From positions 62,001-126,000 of the forward strand of contig JAIUPD010000010.1 of the NCBI GenBank assembly GCA_020161615.1: DNA of 64,000 nucleotides, given 5' to 3'. The notes under the pieces were generated by a model. The model had not been told where the DNA came from and ran no database searches. It was given only the letters and a program-made list of their open reading frames with translations. This DNA is from Pseudomonadota bacterium. Lineage in GTDB: Bacteria; Pseudomonadota; Alphaproteobacteria; Rhodobacterales; Rhodobacteraceae. Shown piece by piece: positions 43,916 through 53,447 of the stretch; the stretch's first letter is position 1; every line of letters starts with the position of its first letter. Made by a program: the position numbers and the translations under genes.

Positions 43916-45195
43916 GCCGCCCGGTCTATATCGTCGACGGCGCCCGAACCCCCTTTCTGAAGGCCCGCGGCAGGCCCGGGCCCTTCACGCCGGTGGATCT
44001 GGCCGTGCAATGCGGCCGCCCGTTGCTGGCGCGCCAGCCCTTCGTCCCCGAGGCCATCGAGCTGGTGATCCTGGGCTGCGTCAATGTCATCCAGGACGAG
44101 ATGAACCCGGCCCGCGTCGCCGCGTTGCGCCTTGGATTGGGCGAGCAGACCGTGGCCTTCACCGTGCAGATCAACTGCGGTTCGGGCATGCAAAGCATCG
44201 ACACCGCCTATCGCTACATCCGCGACGGCAGCCATCAGATGATCCTGGCCGGCGGGGCCGAGGCGCTGAGCCACGCGCCGCTGGTCTATCGCCAAGAAGC
44301 GACGGAATGGTTCGGCGAACTGGCCCGGGCCAAGTCGCCGGTCGCCAAGATGAAGGCGCTGAGCGAGGTGCGGCCCAATTTCTTCTCGCCCGTCATCGGG
44401 CTGGAACGCGGGCTGACCGATCCGATTACCGCCCTCAACATGGGCCAGACGGCCGAGGTTCTGGCGCATCGCTTCCACATCGACCGGGCCAGCGCCGATG
44501 CCTATGCCGTCGACAGCCACAAGCGGCTGGCCGCCGCGCAGGCCAGCGGCGCCTTGAAGGGCGAGGTCATGCCCGCTTTCGACCGCGAGGGCGGGGTGCA
44601 TGAGGCCGATGATGGCGTCCGGCCCGACAGCTCGCTCGCCAAGCTCGCCAAGCTCTCGCCGGTCTTCGAGCCGCCCTTTGGCAAGGTGACGGCGGGCAAT
44701 TCCAGCCAGATCACCGACGGCGCCTCCTGGGTGCTGCTGGCCTCGGAAACGGCTATCGAGGCGCATGGACTGACGCCGCTGGCCCGGATCGTGGACAGCG
44801 AATGGGCCGCACTCGATCCCGCGATCATGGGGCTGGGGCCGGTCCTGGCCTCGACGCCGCTGGCGCAGCGGCACGGGCTGGCGGTGGGCGACATCGACCT
44901 TTGGGAATTGAACGAGGCCTTCGCCGCGCAGGTCCTCTCCTGCCTCGCCGCTTGGCAGGATGACGAGTTCTGCCGCGAGGTGCTGGGCTATGACGCCGCC
45001 TTCGGGCGGATTGACCGCGACAGGCTCAATGTCGATGGCGGGGCGATCAGCCTTGGCCATCCGGTCGGCACCAGCGGCAACCGCATCGTGCTGCACCTCG
45101 CCAAGGCCCTGAAGGCCCGCAACCTGCGCCGCGGCATCGCCACCGAATGCATCGGCGGTGGGCTGGGCGGCGCGATGCTGCTGGAGGCCGCATGA
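43912..45195 (+). CDS. fadI: Acetyl-CoA C-acyltransferase (thiolase, FadI type)
   Basis: A 427-residue thiolase for the last step of beta-oxidation. The acyl-accepting nucleophile is Cys89 in QINCGSGMQ; the second conserved motif NEAFAAQV, the histidine motif SLGHPVGTSGNR and the C-terminal cysteine in ATECIGGGLGGAM are all present. The length fits the FadI subunit that works with FadJ. The ends overlap fadE and fadJ by 4 bp each, so the three enzymes are made together. Confidence 0.95.
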   Translation: MSRPVYIVDGARTPFLKARGRPGPFTPVDLAVQCGRPLLARQPFVPEAIELVILGCVNVIQDEMNPARVAALRLGLGEQTVAFTVQINCGSGMQSIDTAYRYIRDGSHQMILAGGAEALSHAPLVYRQEATEWFGELARAKSPVAKMKALSEVRPNFFSPVIGLERGLTDPITALNMGQTAEVLAHRFHIDRASADAYAVDSHKRLAAAQASGALKGEVMPAFDREGGVHEADDGVRPDSSLAKLAKLSPVFEPPFGKVTAGNSSQITDGASWVLLASETAIEAHGLTPLARIVDSEWAALDPAIMGLGPVLASTPLAQRHGLAVGDIDLWELNEAFAAQVLSCLAAWQDDEFCREVLGYDAAFGRIDRDRLNVDGGAISLGHPVGTSGNRIVLHLAKALKARNLRRGIATECIGGGLGGAMLLEAA

Positions 45196-47261
45196 CCGAT
45201 CCCATCGACACTCTGACCGCCGATCCCCCCGCCGAGGCGGGCGCCGATGCCCCGCGTGCCGCCGGTCTGACCTGCTGGCGGCGGAGCGATTCTGTGGACG
45301 TCGTGACCCTCTGGCTCGATTGCCCGGGGACCGGCACCAATGTCATTTCGGAAACCGTGCTGCGGGAGCTGGACGCCTTGCTGGGCGATCTGGCGGACGC
45401 CAGGGCGCTGGTGATCCGCTCGGCCAAGCCCTCGGGCTTCGCGGCTGGCGCGGACATCGACGGTTTCGCAGGCCTCGACCGCGACGCGGCGCTGAGCCTG
45501 CTGCACCAGGGGCATGCGGTGCTGGACCGGCTGGCGGCGCTGGAGCTCCCGACCGTCGCAGTGATCCATGGCCATACGCTGGGCGGCGGGCTGGAACTGG
45601 CGCTGGCCTGCGACCGGCGCATCGGCCTCGACGGTGTGAAGGCGGGCTTCCCCGAGGTTCAGCTGGGCCTCCATCCCGGCCTCGGCGGCACGTTCCGCCT
45701 GACGCAACTGATCGACCCCATCGAGGCGATGCAGGCCATGCTGACCGGCAAGACGATCCACGACCGCAAGGCCAAGCGGCTGGGCCTGCTGGATGCGCTG
45801 GTCCCCGGACGCCATGTCGAGGCGGCTATCGAGGCAGCGGTGGCGGGCAGGCTGAAACCCCATGACACGGGCCTGAAGGCGGGCGCGCTGCGGCTGGCCC
45901 CCGCCCGCAGCCTCGCCGCGACCCGCATGCGGCAGGAAGCCGAGAAATCCGCGCCCCGCCGCCATTACCCCGCGCCCTATGCGCTGATCGACCTCTGGCA
46001 CGACCACGGCGGCGACCCGGAGGCGATGCAGAAGGCCGAGATCGCCTCCTTCGCGACGCTTCTGGAAAGCGCCACGGCGCAGGCCCTGATCCGCGTCTTC
46101 TTTCTGCGCCAGCAGCTGAAGGCGGGGGCGAAGGGCGCCTCGGGCATCGCCCATGTCCATGTGATCGGCGCCGGTACCATGGGGGCCGAGATCGCCGCCT
46201 GGGCCGCGCTGCGCGCCAAGCGCGTGACGCTGGAAGACGTGGCGTTGCCGCCGCTGGGCAAGGCCGTTAGCCGCGCCGCGACGCTCTACGAGCGCCGCCA
46301 CCTCTCGGGGATCGAGGCGCGCGATGCCCTCGACCGGTTGATGCCCGACCCCGAGGGGCTGGGCCGCGCCCGCGCCGATCTGGTGATCGAGGCGGCGCCG
46401 GAGCGTCCCGACCTCAAGGAAAAGATCTATGCCGGGCTGGTCGATGTGCTGAAACCGGGCGCGATCCTGGCCAGCAACACCTCCAGCCTGCGCCTGACGG
46501 ATCTGGTCGATGCCGCCCCAGATCCCGCGCGCTTCGCCGGGCTGCATTTCTTCAACCCCGTCTCGCGCATGCTGCTGATCGAGGTAGTGGCGCATGAGGC
46601 GGTGGCGCCCGAGGTTCTCGACAGCCTTTGCGCCTTTGCCGGCGAGCTGGATCGCCTGCCGGTGCGGGTGCGCGATTATCCCGGCTTCGTCGTGAACCGG
46701 GTCCTCGCACCCTATATGCTGGAAGCCATGCTGATGCTCGACGAAGGGCTGGACAAGGCCCGCATCGACCGCGCCGCGCTGGCCTTCGGCATGCCGATGG
46801 GACCGGTGACGCTGGCCGATCAGGTCGGGCTCGACATCTGCCTCGAAGTGGTGCGCTCGCTCGCCTCGGGCGTGGCGCAGCCCTTGCCCGAGCCGCCCGC
46901 CTGGCTGTTGGAGAAGGTCGAAAAAGGCGAGACCGGCAAGAAGGCCGGCAAGGGACTCTATGACCACGCCAGGGAATCGCCGCCCGAGACGGCCGGCGAG
47001 GATGACGAGGATCCGGCGATCGTCGACCGGCTGATCCTGCCGATGTGCAACGCCGGGATGGAATGCCTGCGTCAGGGCGTCGTGAAGGATGCCGACACGC
47101 TGGACGCGGCGTTGATCTTCGGGGCGGGCTGGGCGCCGTTCCGGGGCGGGCCGATGCACTATGCCAAGGTCCGGGGTAACGTGCCCGAGCGGCTGCGCGC
47201 GCTGGAACAGCAGCTGGGTCCTCGCTTCGCCCCCGACGCCGGGTGGGACAGCCTTGGCTGA
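45192..47261 (+). CDS. fadJ: Bifunctional enoyl-CoA hydratase / 3-hydroxyacyl-CoA dehydrogenase
   Basis: A 689-residue fusion. The N-terminal crotonase half contains the oxyanion loop (SAKPSGFAAGADIDGF) and IHGHTLGGGLELALACDRRIG. The central NAD-binding half starts with HVIGAGTMGAEIAAWAA near 320 and contains the HFFNPVSRMLLIEVV motif; the C-terminal dehydrogenase repeats follow. It hydrates enoyl-CoA and oxidises the hydroxyacyl-CoA. The start at 45192 is fixed by the ATGA overlap with the thiolase gene. Confidence 0.95.
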   Translation: MTDPIDTLTADPPAEAGADAPRAAGLTCWRRSDSVDVVTLWLDCPGTGTNVISETVLRELDALLGDLADARALVIRSAKPSGFAAGADIDGFAGLDRDAALSLLHQGHAVLDRLAALELPTVAVIHGHTLGGGLELALACDRRIGLDGVKAGFPEVQLGLHPGLGGTFRLTQLIDPIEAMQAMLTGKTIHDRKAKRLGLLDALVPGRHVEAAIEAAVAGRLKPHDTGLKAGALRLAPARSLAATRMRQEAEKSAPRRHYPAPYALIDLWHDHGGDPEAMQKAEIASFATLLESATAQALIRVFFLRQQLKAGAKGASGIAHVHVIGAGTMGAEIAAWAALRAKRVTLEDVALPPLGKAVSRAATLYERRHLSGIEARDALDRLMPDPEGLGRARADLVIEAAPERPDLKEKIYAGLVDVLKPGAILASNTSSLRLTDLVDAAPDPARFAGLHFFNPVSRMLLIEVVAHEAVAPEVLDSLCAFAGELDRLPVRVRDYPGFVVNRVLAPYMLEAMLMLDEGLDKARIDRAALAFGMPMGPVTLADQVGLDICLEVVRSLASGVAQPLPEPPAWLLEKVEKGETGKKAGKGLYDHARESPPETAGEDDEDPAIVDRLILPMCNAGMECLRQGVVKDADTLDAALIFGAGWAPFRGGPMHYAKVRGNVPERLRALEQQLGPRFAPDAGWDSLG

Positions 47262-49119
47262 AGCGGCGCCGACCATCGCCCCGGCCGAGGAGATCGCCGA
47301 AGCCCTCATTGCCCGATGCGGGCCAGAGATACGGCTCGCCCTGCCGCTGGGTCTGGGCAAGCCGGTCACGCTGCTGGACGCGCTGACCCGCGCCGTGGCC
47401 CGGCGGCCCGACGTGCGGCTCTCGATCCTGACCGCGCTGACGCTGGAGCCGCCCGAGGCCGACAGCGGCATGGCCAAGCGCTTCCTCGGCCCGGCGCGCG
47501 AGCGGCTGTTCGGCGCCTATCCGGTGCCCGAGTATGCGAAACGGCTGCGCGACGGCAGCCTGCCCGCGAATATCGAGGTGGCGGAGTTCTTCATGCTCGC
47601 CGGGCGCTGGCTGGGAGTCGAGGCCGCCCAACGCCACTACATCGCCGCGAACTACACGCATGCGCTGGATGTGGTGCGGCGCTGGCGGCCCAATCTGGTG
47701 TTGCAGCTGCTGGGGCAGGATGCGGAGGGCAGGCTCACCCTGTCCTGCAACACCGACATCACCGCAGACCTGTTGCGCGACAGGCAGGCGGGGCGGCTCG
47801 ACTTCCTGATGGCGGGCGAGACGAACAGCCGCCTCCCCGCCCTGCCCGGGCCCGACGCCAGCCTGCCGCGCGAGGCGCTGGCCTTCCTGCTGCAGGATCC
47901 CCCGGATTTCGACCTCTTCTCGGTCGTGAAGCGCCCGGTCGGTGCGGTCGAACATGCCATCGCCCTGCAGGTCGCCGGGATGATCCGCGACGGCGGGACG
48001 CTGCAGATCGGCATCGGCGCCATCGGCGACGCGGTGGCCCATGCGCTGATCGCCCGGCACGAGGGGCGCCTTGCCGCACTGCAGCAGGATCGCCCCTTCG
48101 CCGCCCCCCTGCCCCGCGATCTGGTCAGCGACGGGCCGTTCCGGCAAGGCCTCTATTGCGCGACCGAAATGCTGGTCGACGGGCTCCTCCACCTCTTCGA
48201 GGCCGGGATCATCACGCGTGAGGTCGAGGGCGCCGCAATCCACGCGGGATTTTTCGTGGATTGTCGAAATTTCTACGAAAGACTCCGCGCCCTGCCCCCT
48301 GAGCAGCGCGCCCGCATCCAGATGGTGCCCGTCTCCTTCACCAACCAGCTCTATGGCGACGAGGCCGCCAAGCGCGCGGCCCGGCGCGACGCGCGGTTCG
48401 TCAATTCGGCGATGAAAGCCACGTTGCTGGGCGGGATCGTCAGCGATGCCACGGCCGGGGGGCAGGAAGTCAGCGGCATTGGCGGGCAATTCAACTTCAT
48501 CGAACAGGCCTTCGCGCTGGAGGGCGCCCGCGCCATCATCACCCTGCCCGCGACGCGGCAGAGCAAGGGCGAGCTGCACTCAAACATCCTTTGGGAGCAT
48601 CCGCATGAAAGCGTGCCGCGCGCCTATCGCGATCTGGTCGTCACCGAATACGGCGTGGCCGATCTGCGCGGCAAGCGGGACGAGGACGTGGTGAAAGCCA
48701 TGTTGCGGATCGCCGACAGCCGGTTCCAGCCCGGCCTGGTGGCCAAGGCGCAGAAGGCCGGAAAACTGGCGCGCGATTTCACCCTGCCCCCGGAGTGGCG
48801 GCGTAACACGCCCGAGGCGCTGGACGGCTGGATGCGCCCCAAGGCGCTGCCGGATTTCCCCTTCGGCACGGATTTCACCCCGGTCGAGCAGCGGCTGCTG
48901 CCGGCGCTGGACCTGCTGTCACAGGCGCAGGCCGACAAAAGGGCGCTTGCCGGGCTGATCTGGCAGGGAATCAGGGGCGGTGCCGGGGCGCGGGCCCGCC
49001 ATGTCGCGGCGATGCAGCGCATGGACCTCGATGAGGCCGCGACGCTGGGCGAGCGGCTGGAGGGCTGGGCGCTGCTGGGGGCGCTGGAGGCCAGCGAGCG
49101 GGGTCAGGCGGCGCCCTGA
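47254..49119 (+). CDS. Acetyl-CoA hydrolase/transferase family protein (CoA-transferase)
   Basis: A 621-residue protein. The C-terminal acetyl-CoA hydrolase/transferase domain has RFVNSAMKATLLGGIVSDAT, GIGGQFNFIEQAF and TLPATRQSKGELHSNI, as in butyrate/4-hydroxybutyrate CoA-transferases. The proposed TTG start at 47254 has GGTGGG upstream and shares 8 bp with the fadJ end; the first in-frame ATG (47161) would overlap fadJ by 100 bp. Being last in the beta-oxidation operon, it may activate short acids by CoA transfer or recycle CoA. Donor and acceptor are unknown. Confidence 0.85.
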   Translation: MAEAAPTIAPAEEIAEALIARCGPEIRLALPLGLGKPVTLLDALTRAVARRPDVRLSILTALTLEPPEADSGMAKRFLGPARERLFGAYPVPEYAKRLRDGSLPANIEVAEFFMLAGRWLGVEAAQRHYIAANYTHALDVVRRWRPNLVLQLLGQDAEGRLTLSCNTDITADLLRDRQAGRLDFLMAGETNSRLPALPGPDASLPREALAFLLQDPPDFDLFSVVKRPVGAVEHAIALQVAGMIRDGGTLQIGIGAIGDAVAHALIARHEGRLAALQQDRPFAAPLPRDLVSDGPFRQGLYCATEMLVDGLLHLFEAGIITREVEGAAIHAGFFVDCRNFYERLRALPPEQRARIQMVPVSFTNQLYGDEAAKRAARRDARFVNSAMKATLLGGIVSDATAGGQEVSGIGGQFNFIEQAFALEGARAIITLPATRQSKGELHSNILWEHPHESVPRAYRDLVVTEYGVADLRGKRDEDVVKAMLRIADSRFQPGLVAKAQKAGKLARDFTLPPEWRRNTPEALDGWMRPKALPDFPFGTDFTPVEQRLLPALDLLSQAQADKRALAGLIWQGIRGGAGARARHVAAMQRMDLDEAATLGERLEGWALLGALEASERGQAAP

Positions 49120-49130
49120 CAGGAAGGGTC

Positions 49131-49154
49131 GGGATTCGGGAGGGAACCAATCCC
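49131..49154 (+). terminator. Possible terminator hairpin after the beta-oxidation operon
   Basis: A 6-bp stem GGGATT/AATCCC with a 12-nt loop starts 11 bp after the CoA-transferase stop. It has no T-run. A second hairpin, GGTCGCG-GATCG-CGCGACC at 49219-49237, lies just ahead of the MFS gene. Confidence 0.3.
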
Positions 49155-49258
49155 GCCCCCGGCCGTTGACCCGAAGCGGACAGGCGCCCCGCCGCTTTGA
49201 ACCCAGGTCCGAAATTATGGTCGCGGATCGCGCGACCCAGCCCTAGACGAAGCCCTAC

Positions 49259-50503
49259 GTGTCACGGAACATCCTCCCCCTCACCGCCCTTTTCGCGGGC
49301 ACCGCCCTCCTGCTTTTTGCGGGAGGTATCAACGGGTTGATCCTGCCGGTGCGCGGCACCGCCGAAGGCTTCAGCGCCACCTCTCTGGGACTTCTGGGAA
49401 CCGGCTGGGCCGTGGGCTATATCGCCGGCTGCCTGCTTACGCCCTGGCTGGTGGCGCGGGTCGGGCATATCCGGTCCTTTGGCGCCATGTGCGCGCTGGC
49501 CGCGGTCGCCATCCTCGTCTCGCTGCTGATCATCTCGCCCACGGTCTGGATCCCGGTGCGGGCGCTCTCGGGCTTTTGTTTCGCGGGCTCGGCCATGATC
49601 GCCGAGAGCTGGCTGAACGAGAAGGCCGACGCGGGCTCGCGCGGGCGGATCTTCGGTATTTACACCATGGTCAACCTGGCCGCGACCACGGCCGGGCAGA
49701 TGATCCTGACCTTGGGCGAGGCCTCGGGGATCTTCTTCTTCGTGCTGGCGGCCATCGTTTATTGCCTGGCCCTGCTGCCGACCGCGGTCGGCGCCACCAC
49801 CAGCCCGACGCCGCTGACAGTGGTGAAGCTGGACGTGCCGGCGCTCTGGCGCAATTCGCCGGTGGCGGTCTTTGCCGTGCTGATGGTCGGCATCTCCAAT
49901 TCGGCTTTCGGCACGCTCGCCGCGGTCTATGCCGATTGGGCCGGATTCTCGCTGACCGACATCGCGCTTTTCGCCAGTATCCCGATTCTGGCCGGGGCGC
50001 TGTCGCAGATCCCGGTCGGCGCGGCCTCGGACCGGTTCGACCGGCGGCTGGTGTTGCTGGGCATTTCGGTGCTGGCGCTGGCGACCGATCTGGCCTTCAT
50101 CGTCTCCGGCAGCGTGGACCCCGCGTTCCTGCTGGGGCTTTCGGCCTGCTTCGGTGCGACGGTTTTCGTGATGTATCCCGTGATCGTCGCCCATGCCAAT
50201 GACCACGCCGCGCCCGGCACCTTCATCCAGGTCAGTGGCGGGCTCTTGCTGATCTCGGGCATCGGATCGGTGATCGGGCCGACAATCGCCGGGCTGGCGA
50301 TGGGGGCTTTCGACCCCTCGGCCATGTTCCTCGTCACCGGGCTCTGCCATCTGAGCGTGATCCTCTTCACGCTCTGGCGGCTGCGCCAGCGGTCCTCCAT
50401 CGCGCCATCCCTGAAAACCGTGTTCCAGGCCGCGCCCATGGCCCGGATGTCGACGCCCGAGACGGTCGCCTTCGCTTCGGACGAGGCACCTGCGGCGCGG
50501 TAA
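49259..50503 (+). CDS. MFS transporter
   Basis: A 414-residue, 12-segment membrane protein. It opens ILPLTALFAGTALLLFAGG, has the ALSGFCFAGSAMIAESWLNE segment near residue 105 that marks the YcaD/sugar-efflux-like MFS branch, and the charged loop GAASDRFDRRLVLLGI near 260. The start is GTG with only a weak ribosome-binding site. It stands alone between two operons (139-bp gap upstream), so there is no context for its substrate. Confidence 0.88.
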   Translation: MSRNILPLTALFAGTALLLFAGGINGLILPVRGTAEGFSATSLGLLGTGWAVGYIAGCLLTPWLVARVGHIRSFGAMCALAAVAILVSLLIISPTVWIPVRALSGFCFAGSAMIAESWLNEKADAGSRGRIFGIYTMVNLAATTAGQMILTLGEASGIFFFVLAAIVYCLALLPTAVGATTSPTPLTVVKLDVPALWRNSPVAVFAVLMVGISNSAFGTLAAVYADWAGFSLTDIALFASIPILAGALSQIPVGAASDRFDRRLVLLGISVLALATDLAFIVSGSVDPAFLLGLSACFGATVFVMYPVIVAHANDHAAPGTFIQVSGGLLLISGIGSVIGPTIAGLAMGAFDPSAMFLVTGLCHLSVILFTLWRLRQRSSIAPSLKTVFQAAPMARMSTPETVAFASDEAPAAR

Positions 50504-50557
50504 CGTCCAGGTATCGCCCTCGTGGGACTAAAGGCATAAGAGCGCCTACAACTAATT

Positions 50558-50616
50558 TTATAACATAGTTATAACTACATAAATATATTGACCAAATCGG
50601 CTCGGCTTCCTAACGT
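50558..50616 (+). promoter_or_regulatory. Promoter of the E1-IclR operon with an AT-rich palindrome
   Basis: A perfect 7-bp inverted repeat TTATAAC-ATA-GTTATAA lies at 50558-50574. A sigma70-like promoter follows: TTGACC at 50588-50593, a 17-bp spacer, and TAACGT at 50611-50616. The palindrome lies about 57 bp ahead of the expected start of transcription, a normal site for an activator; the operon encodes an IclR regulator. Confidence 0.6.
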
Positions 50617-50652
50617 CCCCCTGACACGATGCAAGGCGCAGGGGGAAAAGAA

Positions 50653-52680
50653 TTGCCCGCCTCTCTCACCGATACCGACATTGATTTCCTGCTTCATTCT
50701 TACGAGCGGATGTACCGCATTCGTCAGTTCGAGCAGTCCGCACTCGATCACAGCACCAGCAAGGAAGCCCTGATCGCCGGATCCGTGCATCTCTGCGCCG
50801 GTCAGGAGGCGGTCCCGGTCGGCGCCATGGCTGCGTTGGGCCCCGAAGATCGCGTGATTGCCACCTATCGTGGCCATGGCTGGGCCCTAGAAACGGGCGT
50901 TCCGGCGCAGGAATTCTTCGCCGAACTCTGCCACCGCCGGCCGGGCGTGAACGGGGGGCGGAGCGGCTCTGCCCTGATCACGGCGCCGAATGCGCGGTTT
51001 GTCGGTGAAAACTCCATCGTCGGCGCAGGGGGACCGATTGCCTGCGGCATCGCCCTGGCGGCCAGAATGGAGGGGGCAGACAGGATCTGCGTCGTGACAT
51101 TCGGCGATGGAGCCACCAGCCAGGGCGCCCTGCACGAGGCCTTTGTCTTTGCCGCAGCCTATAAGCTGCCGGTGATCTTCGTGTGCGAGAACAATGGCTG
51201 GTCAGAGATGACCCCCACGCCGTCGATCACCGGCCTGGAGCGCCTGGCCCGGCGCGCGAATGGCTACGGCATGCAATCCGCCACGATCGACGGTACCGAT
51301 CCGCTGGCGGTCAGGGACACTTTTGCCCTGGCGCGCGCTGCGGTGCTTGCCGGCAAGGGGCCTGCCCTGATCGAGTGCCGTGTCCCCCGGCTTTGGGGGC
51401 ATTACAACCGCGACATCGAACATTACCGGCCGAAATCCGACCGTCAGGAAAGCCTGGCCCGCGACCCGCTGGCCTTGATGGAGGCCCGGCTCTGCACGCT
51501 CGGGGTAAGCAGCGCGGATGAGCTCGCCATCCTGCGGAACCGTCTTGACCGAGACTGGAGCGCCGTTCTTGATGCCGTGCGCGCCATGCCTCTCCCTGAT
51601 CCCGATACCGCCGCGGAGCATGTTGTTGCCCCGATTCCGGCCGCGAAGGCCCAGGACAACCCACAGGGCGCGGGGAAGGAGATCACCTACATCCAGGCGG
51701 TGAACGAGGCGCTGAAGCGCGAGCTGGCAGAGCGGCCCGAGGTGCTGATCTTCGGCGAGGATGTCGGTCACGCGGGCGGCATCTTTGGAGCAACCCGCTA
51801 TCTGCAAAGGGATTTCGGCGCCGACAGGGTCTTCGACACCCCGATTGCCGAAGCCGCCATTCTGGGCTCGGCGGTCGGTCTGGCGCTGGAAGGCAAACGC
51901 CCGGTGGTCGAGATCATGTGGGCCGATTTCCTGCTGGTGGCGATGGATCAGATCATCAACCAGGCGGCGAATATCCGCTATCTGACGCGCGGCACCCGCA
52001 CGGCGCCGATGGTCGTTCGCGTCCAGCAGGGGGCGACGCCCGGCTCGACCGCGCAGCACTCGCAATCTCTGGAGGCAATGCTGGCCCATGTGCCGGGGCT
52101 GCGGGTGGGTCTCCCCTCGACCGCCGATGATGCCTATCACATGCTGCGCGCGGCGATGCATGGCGACGATCCGACGGTGATCATCGAATCCCGCGCGCTT
52201 TATCAGCGCCCTGGCCCCGTCTGGCCCGATGCGGCGCGGCAGGTCACTGCCGGGGCAGCCCTGCGCCGCAGCGGGTCGAGCCTGACGTTGCTCGGCTGGG
52301 GTGCGGTCATGCCCGCCGTGGAGGCGGCCGCCGAGGCGCTGGACGAGGAGGGCACGGATGTATCGGTCCTGGACCTGCGCTGGCTATCACCCGTGGATTG
52401 GGACCGGGTGTGTGCCACGGTTGCTGCGACCGGCGGCCGGGTCGTCGTGGTCCATGAAGCCAATCTGACCGGCGGGTTCGGAGCGGAAATCGTGACCGGG
52501 CTGGCAGAGCGGCTGGGACCTGCAGCGCTGTCCTTCCGCAGGGTCGCCACGCCGGATGTCCGGATGCCGGCCTCTCCGGTCCTGCAAGCGGCGCTCTTGC
52601 CGGATGCGGCAAAGATCGTCGAGGCGGCGCGCGAATTGTTGCTGTCAAACGCCCAACCCCGAAGCGAGGAATATGTCTGA
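50653..52680 (+). CDS. Fused E1 alpha-beta 2-oxoacid (pyruvate/acetoin-type) dehydrogenase
   Basis: A 675-residue thiamine-diphosphate enzyme. The alpha half (to about residue 320) has the TPP-Mg motif GDGATSQGALHEA...CENN and the AGQEAVPVG and YRGHGWAL segments. The beta half (from about 345) has EVLIFGEDVGHAGGIFG and WADFLLVAMDQIINQAANIR. The subunits are normally separate genes. Start TTG at 50653 is preferred: AGGGGGA precedes it, and the promoter at 50588-50616 would leave an ATG at 50629 almost no leader. No E2 or E3 gene is near, so it either borrows another complex's E2 or works differently. Confidence 0.9.
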   Translation: MPASLTDTDIDFLLHSYERMYRIRQFEQSALDHSTSKEALIAGSVHLCAGQEAVPVGAMAALGPEDRVIATYRGHGWALETGVPAQEFFAELCHRRPGVNGGRSGSALITAPNARFVGENSIVGAGGPIACGIALAARMEGADRICVVTFGDGATSQGALHEAFVFAAAYKLPVIFVCENNGWSEMTPTPSITGLERLARRANGYGMQSATIDGTDPLAVRDTFALARAAVLAGKGPALIECRVPRLWGHYNRDIEHYRPKSDRQESLARDPLALMEARLCTLGVSSADELAILRNRLDRDWSAVLDAVRAMPLPDPDTAAEHVVAPIPAAKAQDNPQGAGKEITYIQAVNEALKRELAERPEVLIFGEDVGHAGGIFGATRYLQRDFGADRVFDTPIAEAAILGSAVGLALEGKRPVVEIMWADFLLVAMDQIINQAANIRYLTRGTRTAPMVVRVQQGATPGSTAQHSQSLEAMLAHVPGLRVGLPSTADDAYHMLRAAMHGDDPTVIIESRALYQRPGPVWPDAARQVTAGAALRRSGSSLTLLGWGAVMPAVEAAAEALDEEGTDVSVLDLRWLSPVDWDRVCATVAATGGRVVVVHEANLTGGFGAEIVTGLAERLGPAALSFRRVATPDVRMPASPVLQAALLPDAAKIVEAARELLLSNAQPRSEEYV

Positions 52681-53435
52681 TGACCGGAAGCAAAGAGAAG
52701 AGCGGACGCCTTCAGATCAATTCCGTGGTGCGCGGCGTCAATATCCTGACCGCCATCGCGCGCAGCGATCAGGGGCTGACCGTGCGCGAGATCGCCGAGG
52801 CGATCGGGGTCGAGCGGCAGACGGCCTATCATCTGGTCCATACGCTTGAGGACACGGGTTTCATTGCCCGCGACGATCAGCGCAATTACCGCTTGGGCCT
52901 ACGGGTCGGCGCGCTGGCCGAGGCCTTTGGCCGGCAGTTCTCTGCCCCGGATTACATGCTGCCCCTGGTGCGCGGCCTGGCGAAGGAGACCGGAGAGACC
53001 TGCTATGTCGTCGGTTGGTGGCGCGGCGAGATCGTGATCATCGAGGTTGCCGCCGGTGCCAATGCGATCCGCGCGGCCGAAATGCCGCATGGCCAGTATG
53101 AACACGCCCATGCCCGGGCGGCGGGCAAGGTGCTGCTGGCCTATGCCGCCACGGCGCGGATGGCGGAATACCTGCTCAACCATCAGCCCCTCGCCAAGCT
53201 GACCGAGAAAACGATCACCGATTTCAAATCCCTGCAGGCCGAGTTTGCCCGGATCCGGGCCGAGGGTATCGGCTATGACAACGAGGAATTTGCCCCCGGC
53301 ATTTCCTGCATGGCGATGCCGCTGGAAGCAGGCACCGCCCCCTATGCCCTGGCCTTGTCCGCGCCGTCCGAGCGGTTTCACGCCTTCCGTGAAACCTATC
53401 AGCAAAAACTGGCCGCGCTGGTTCAGCACAACTGA
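52680..53435 (+). CDS. IclR-family transcriptional regulator
   Basis: A 251-residue regulator. The N-terminal winged helix (residues 10-75) includes LTVREIAEAIGVERQTAYHL as the recognition region and GFIARDDQRNYRLGL as the wing. The C-terminal IclR effector domain follows from about residue 85 with HARAAGKVLLAYA and GISCMAMPLEAG. Its start shares a base with the stop of the E1 gene (TGATG). It probably controls this 12-kb operon; the AT-rich palindrome at 50558 is a candidate site. Confidence 0.93.
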   Translation: MTGSKEKSGRLQINSVVRGVNILTAIARSDQGLTVREIAEAIGVERQTAYHLVHTLEDTGFIARDDQRNYRLGLRVGALAEAFGRQFSAPDYMLPLVRGLAKETGETCYVVGWWRGEIVIIEVAAGANAIRAAEMPHGQYEHAHARAAGKVLLAYAATARMAEYLLNHQPLAKLTEKTITDFKSLQAEFARIRAEGIGYDNEEFAPGISCMAMPLEAGTAPYALALSAPSERFHAFRETYQQKLAALVQHN

Positions 53436-53447
53436 GGGACAGAAATC

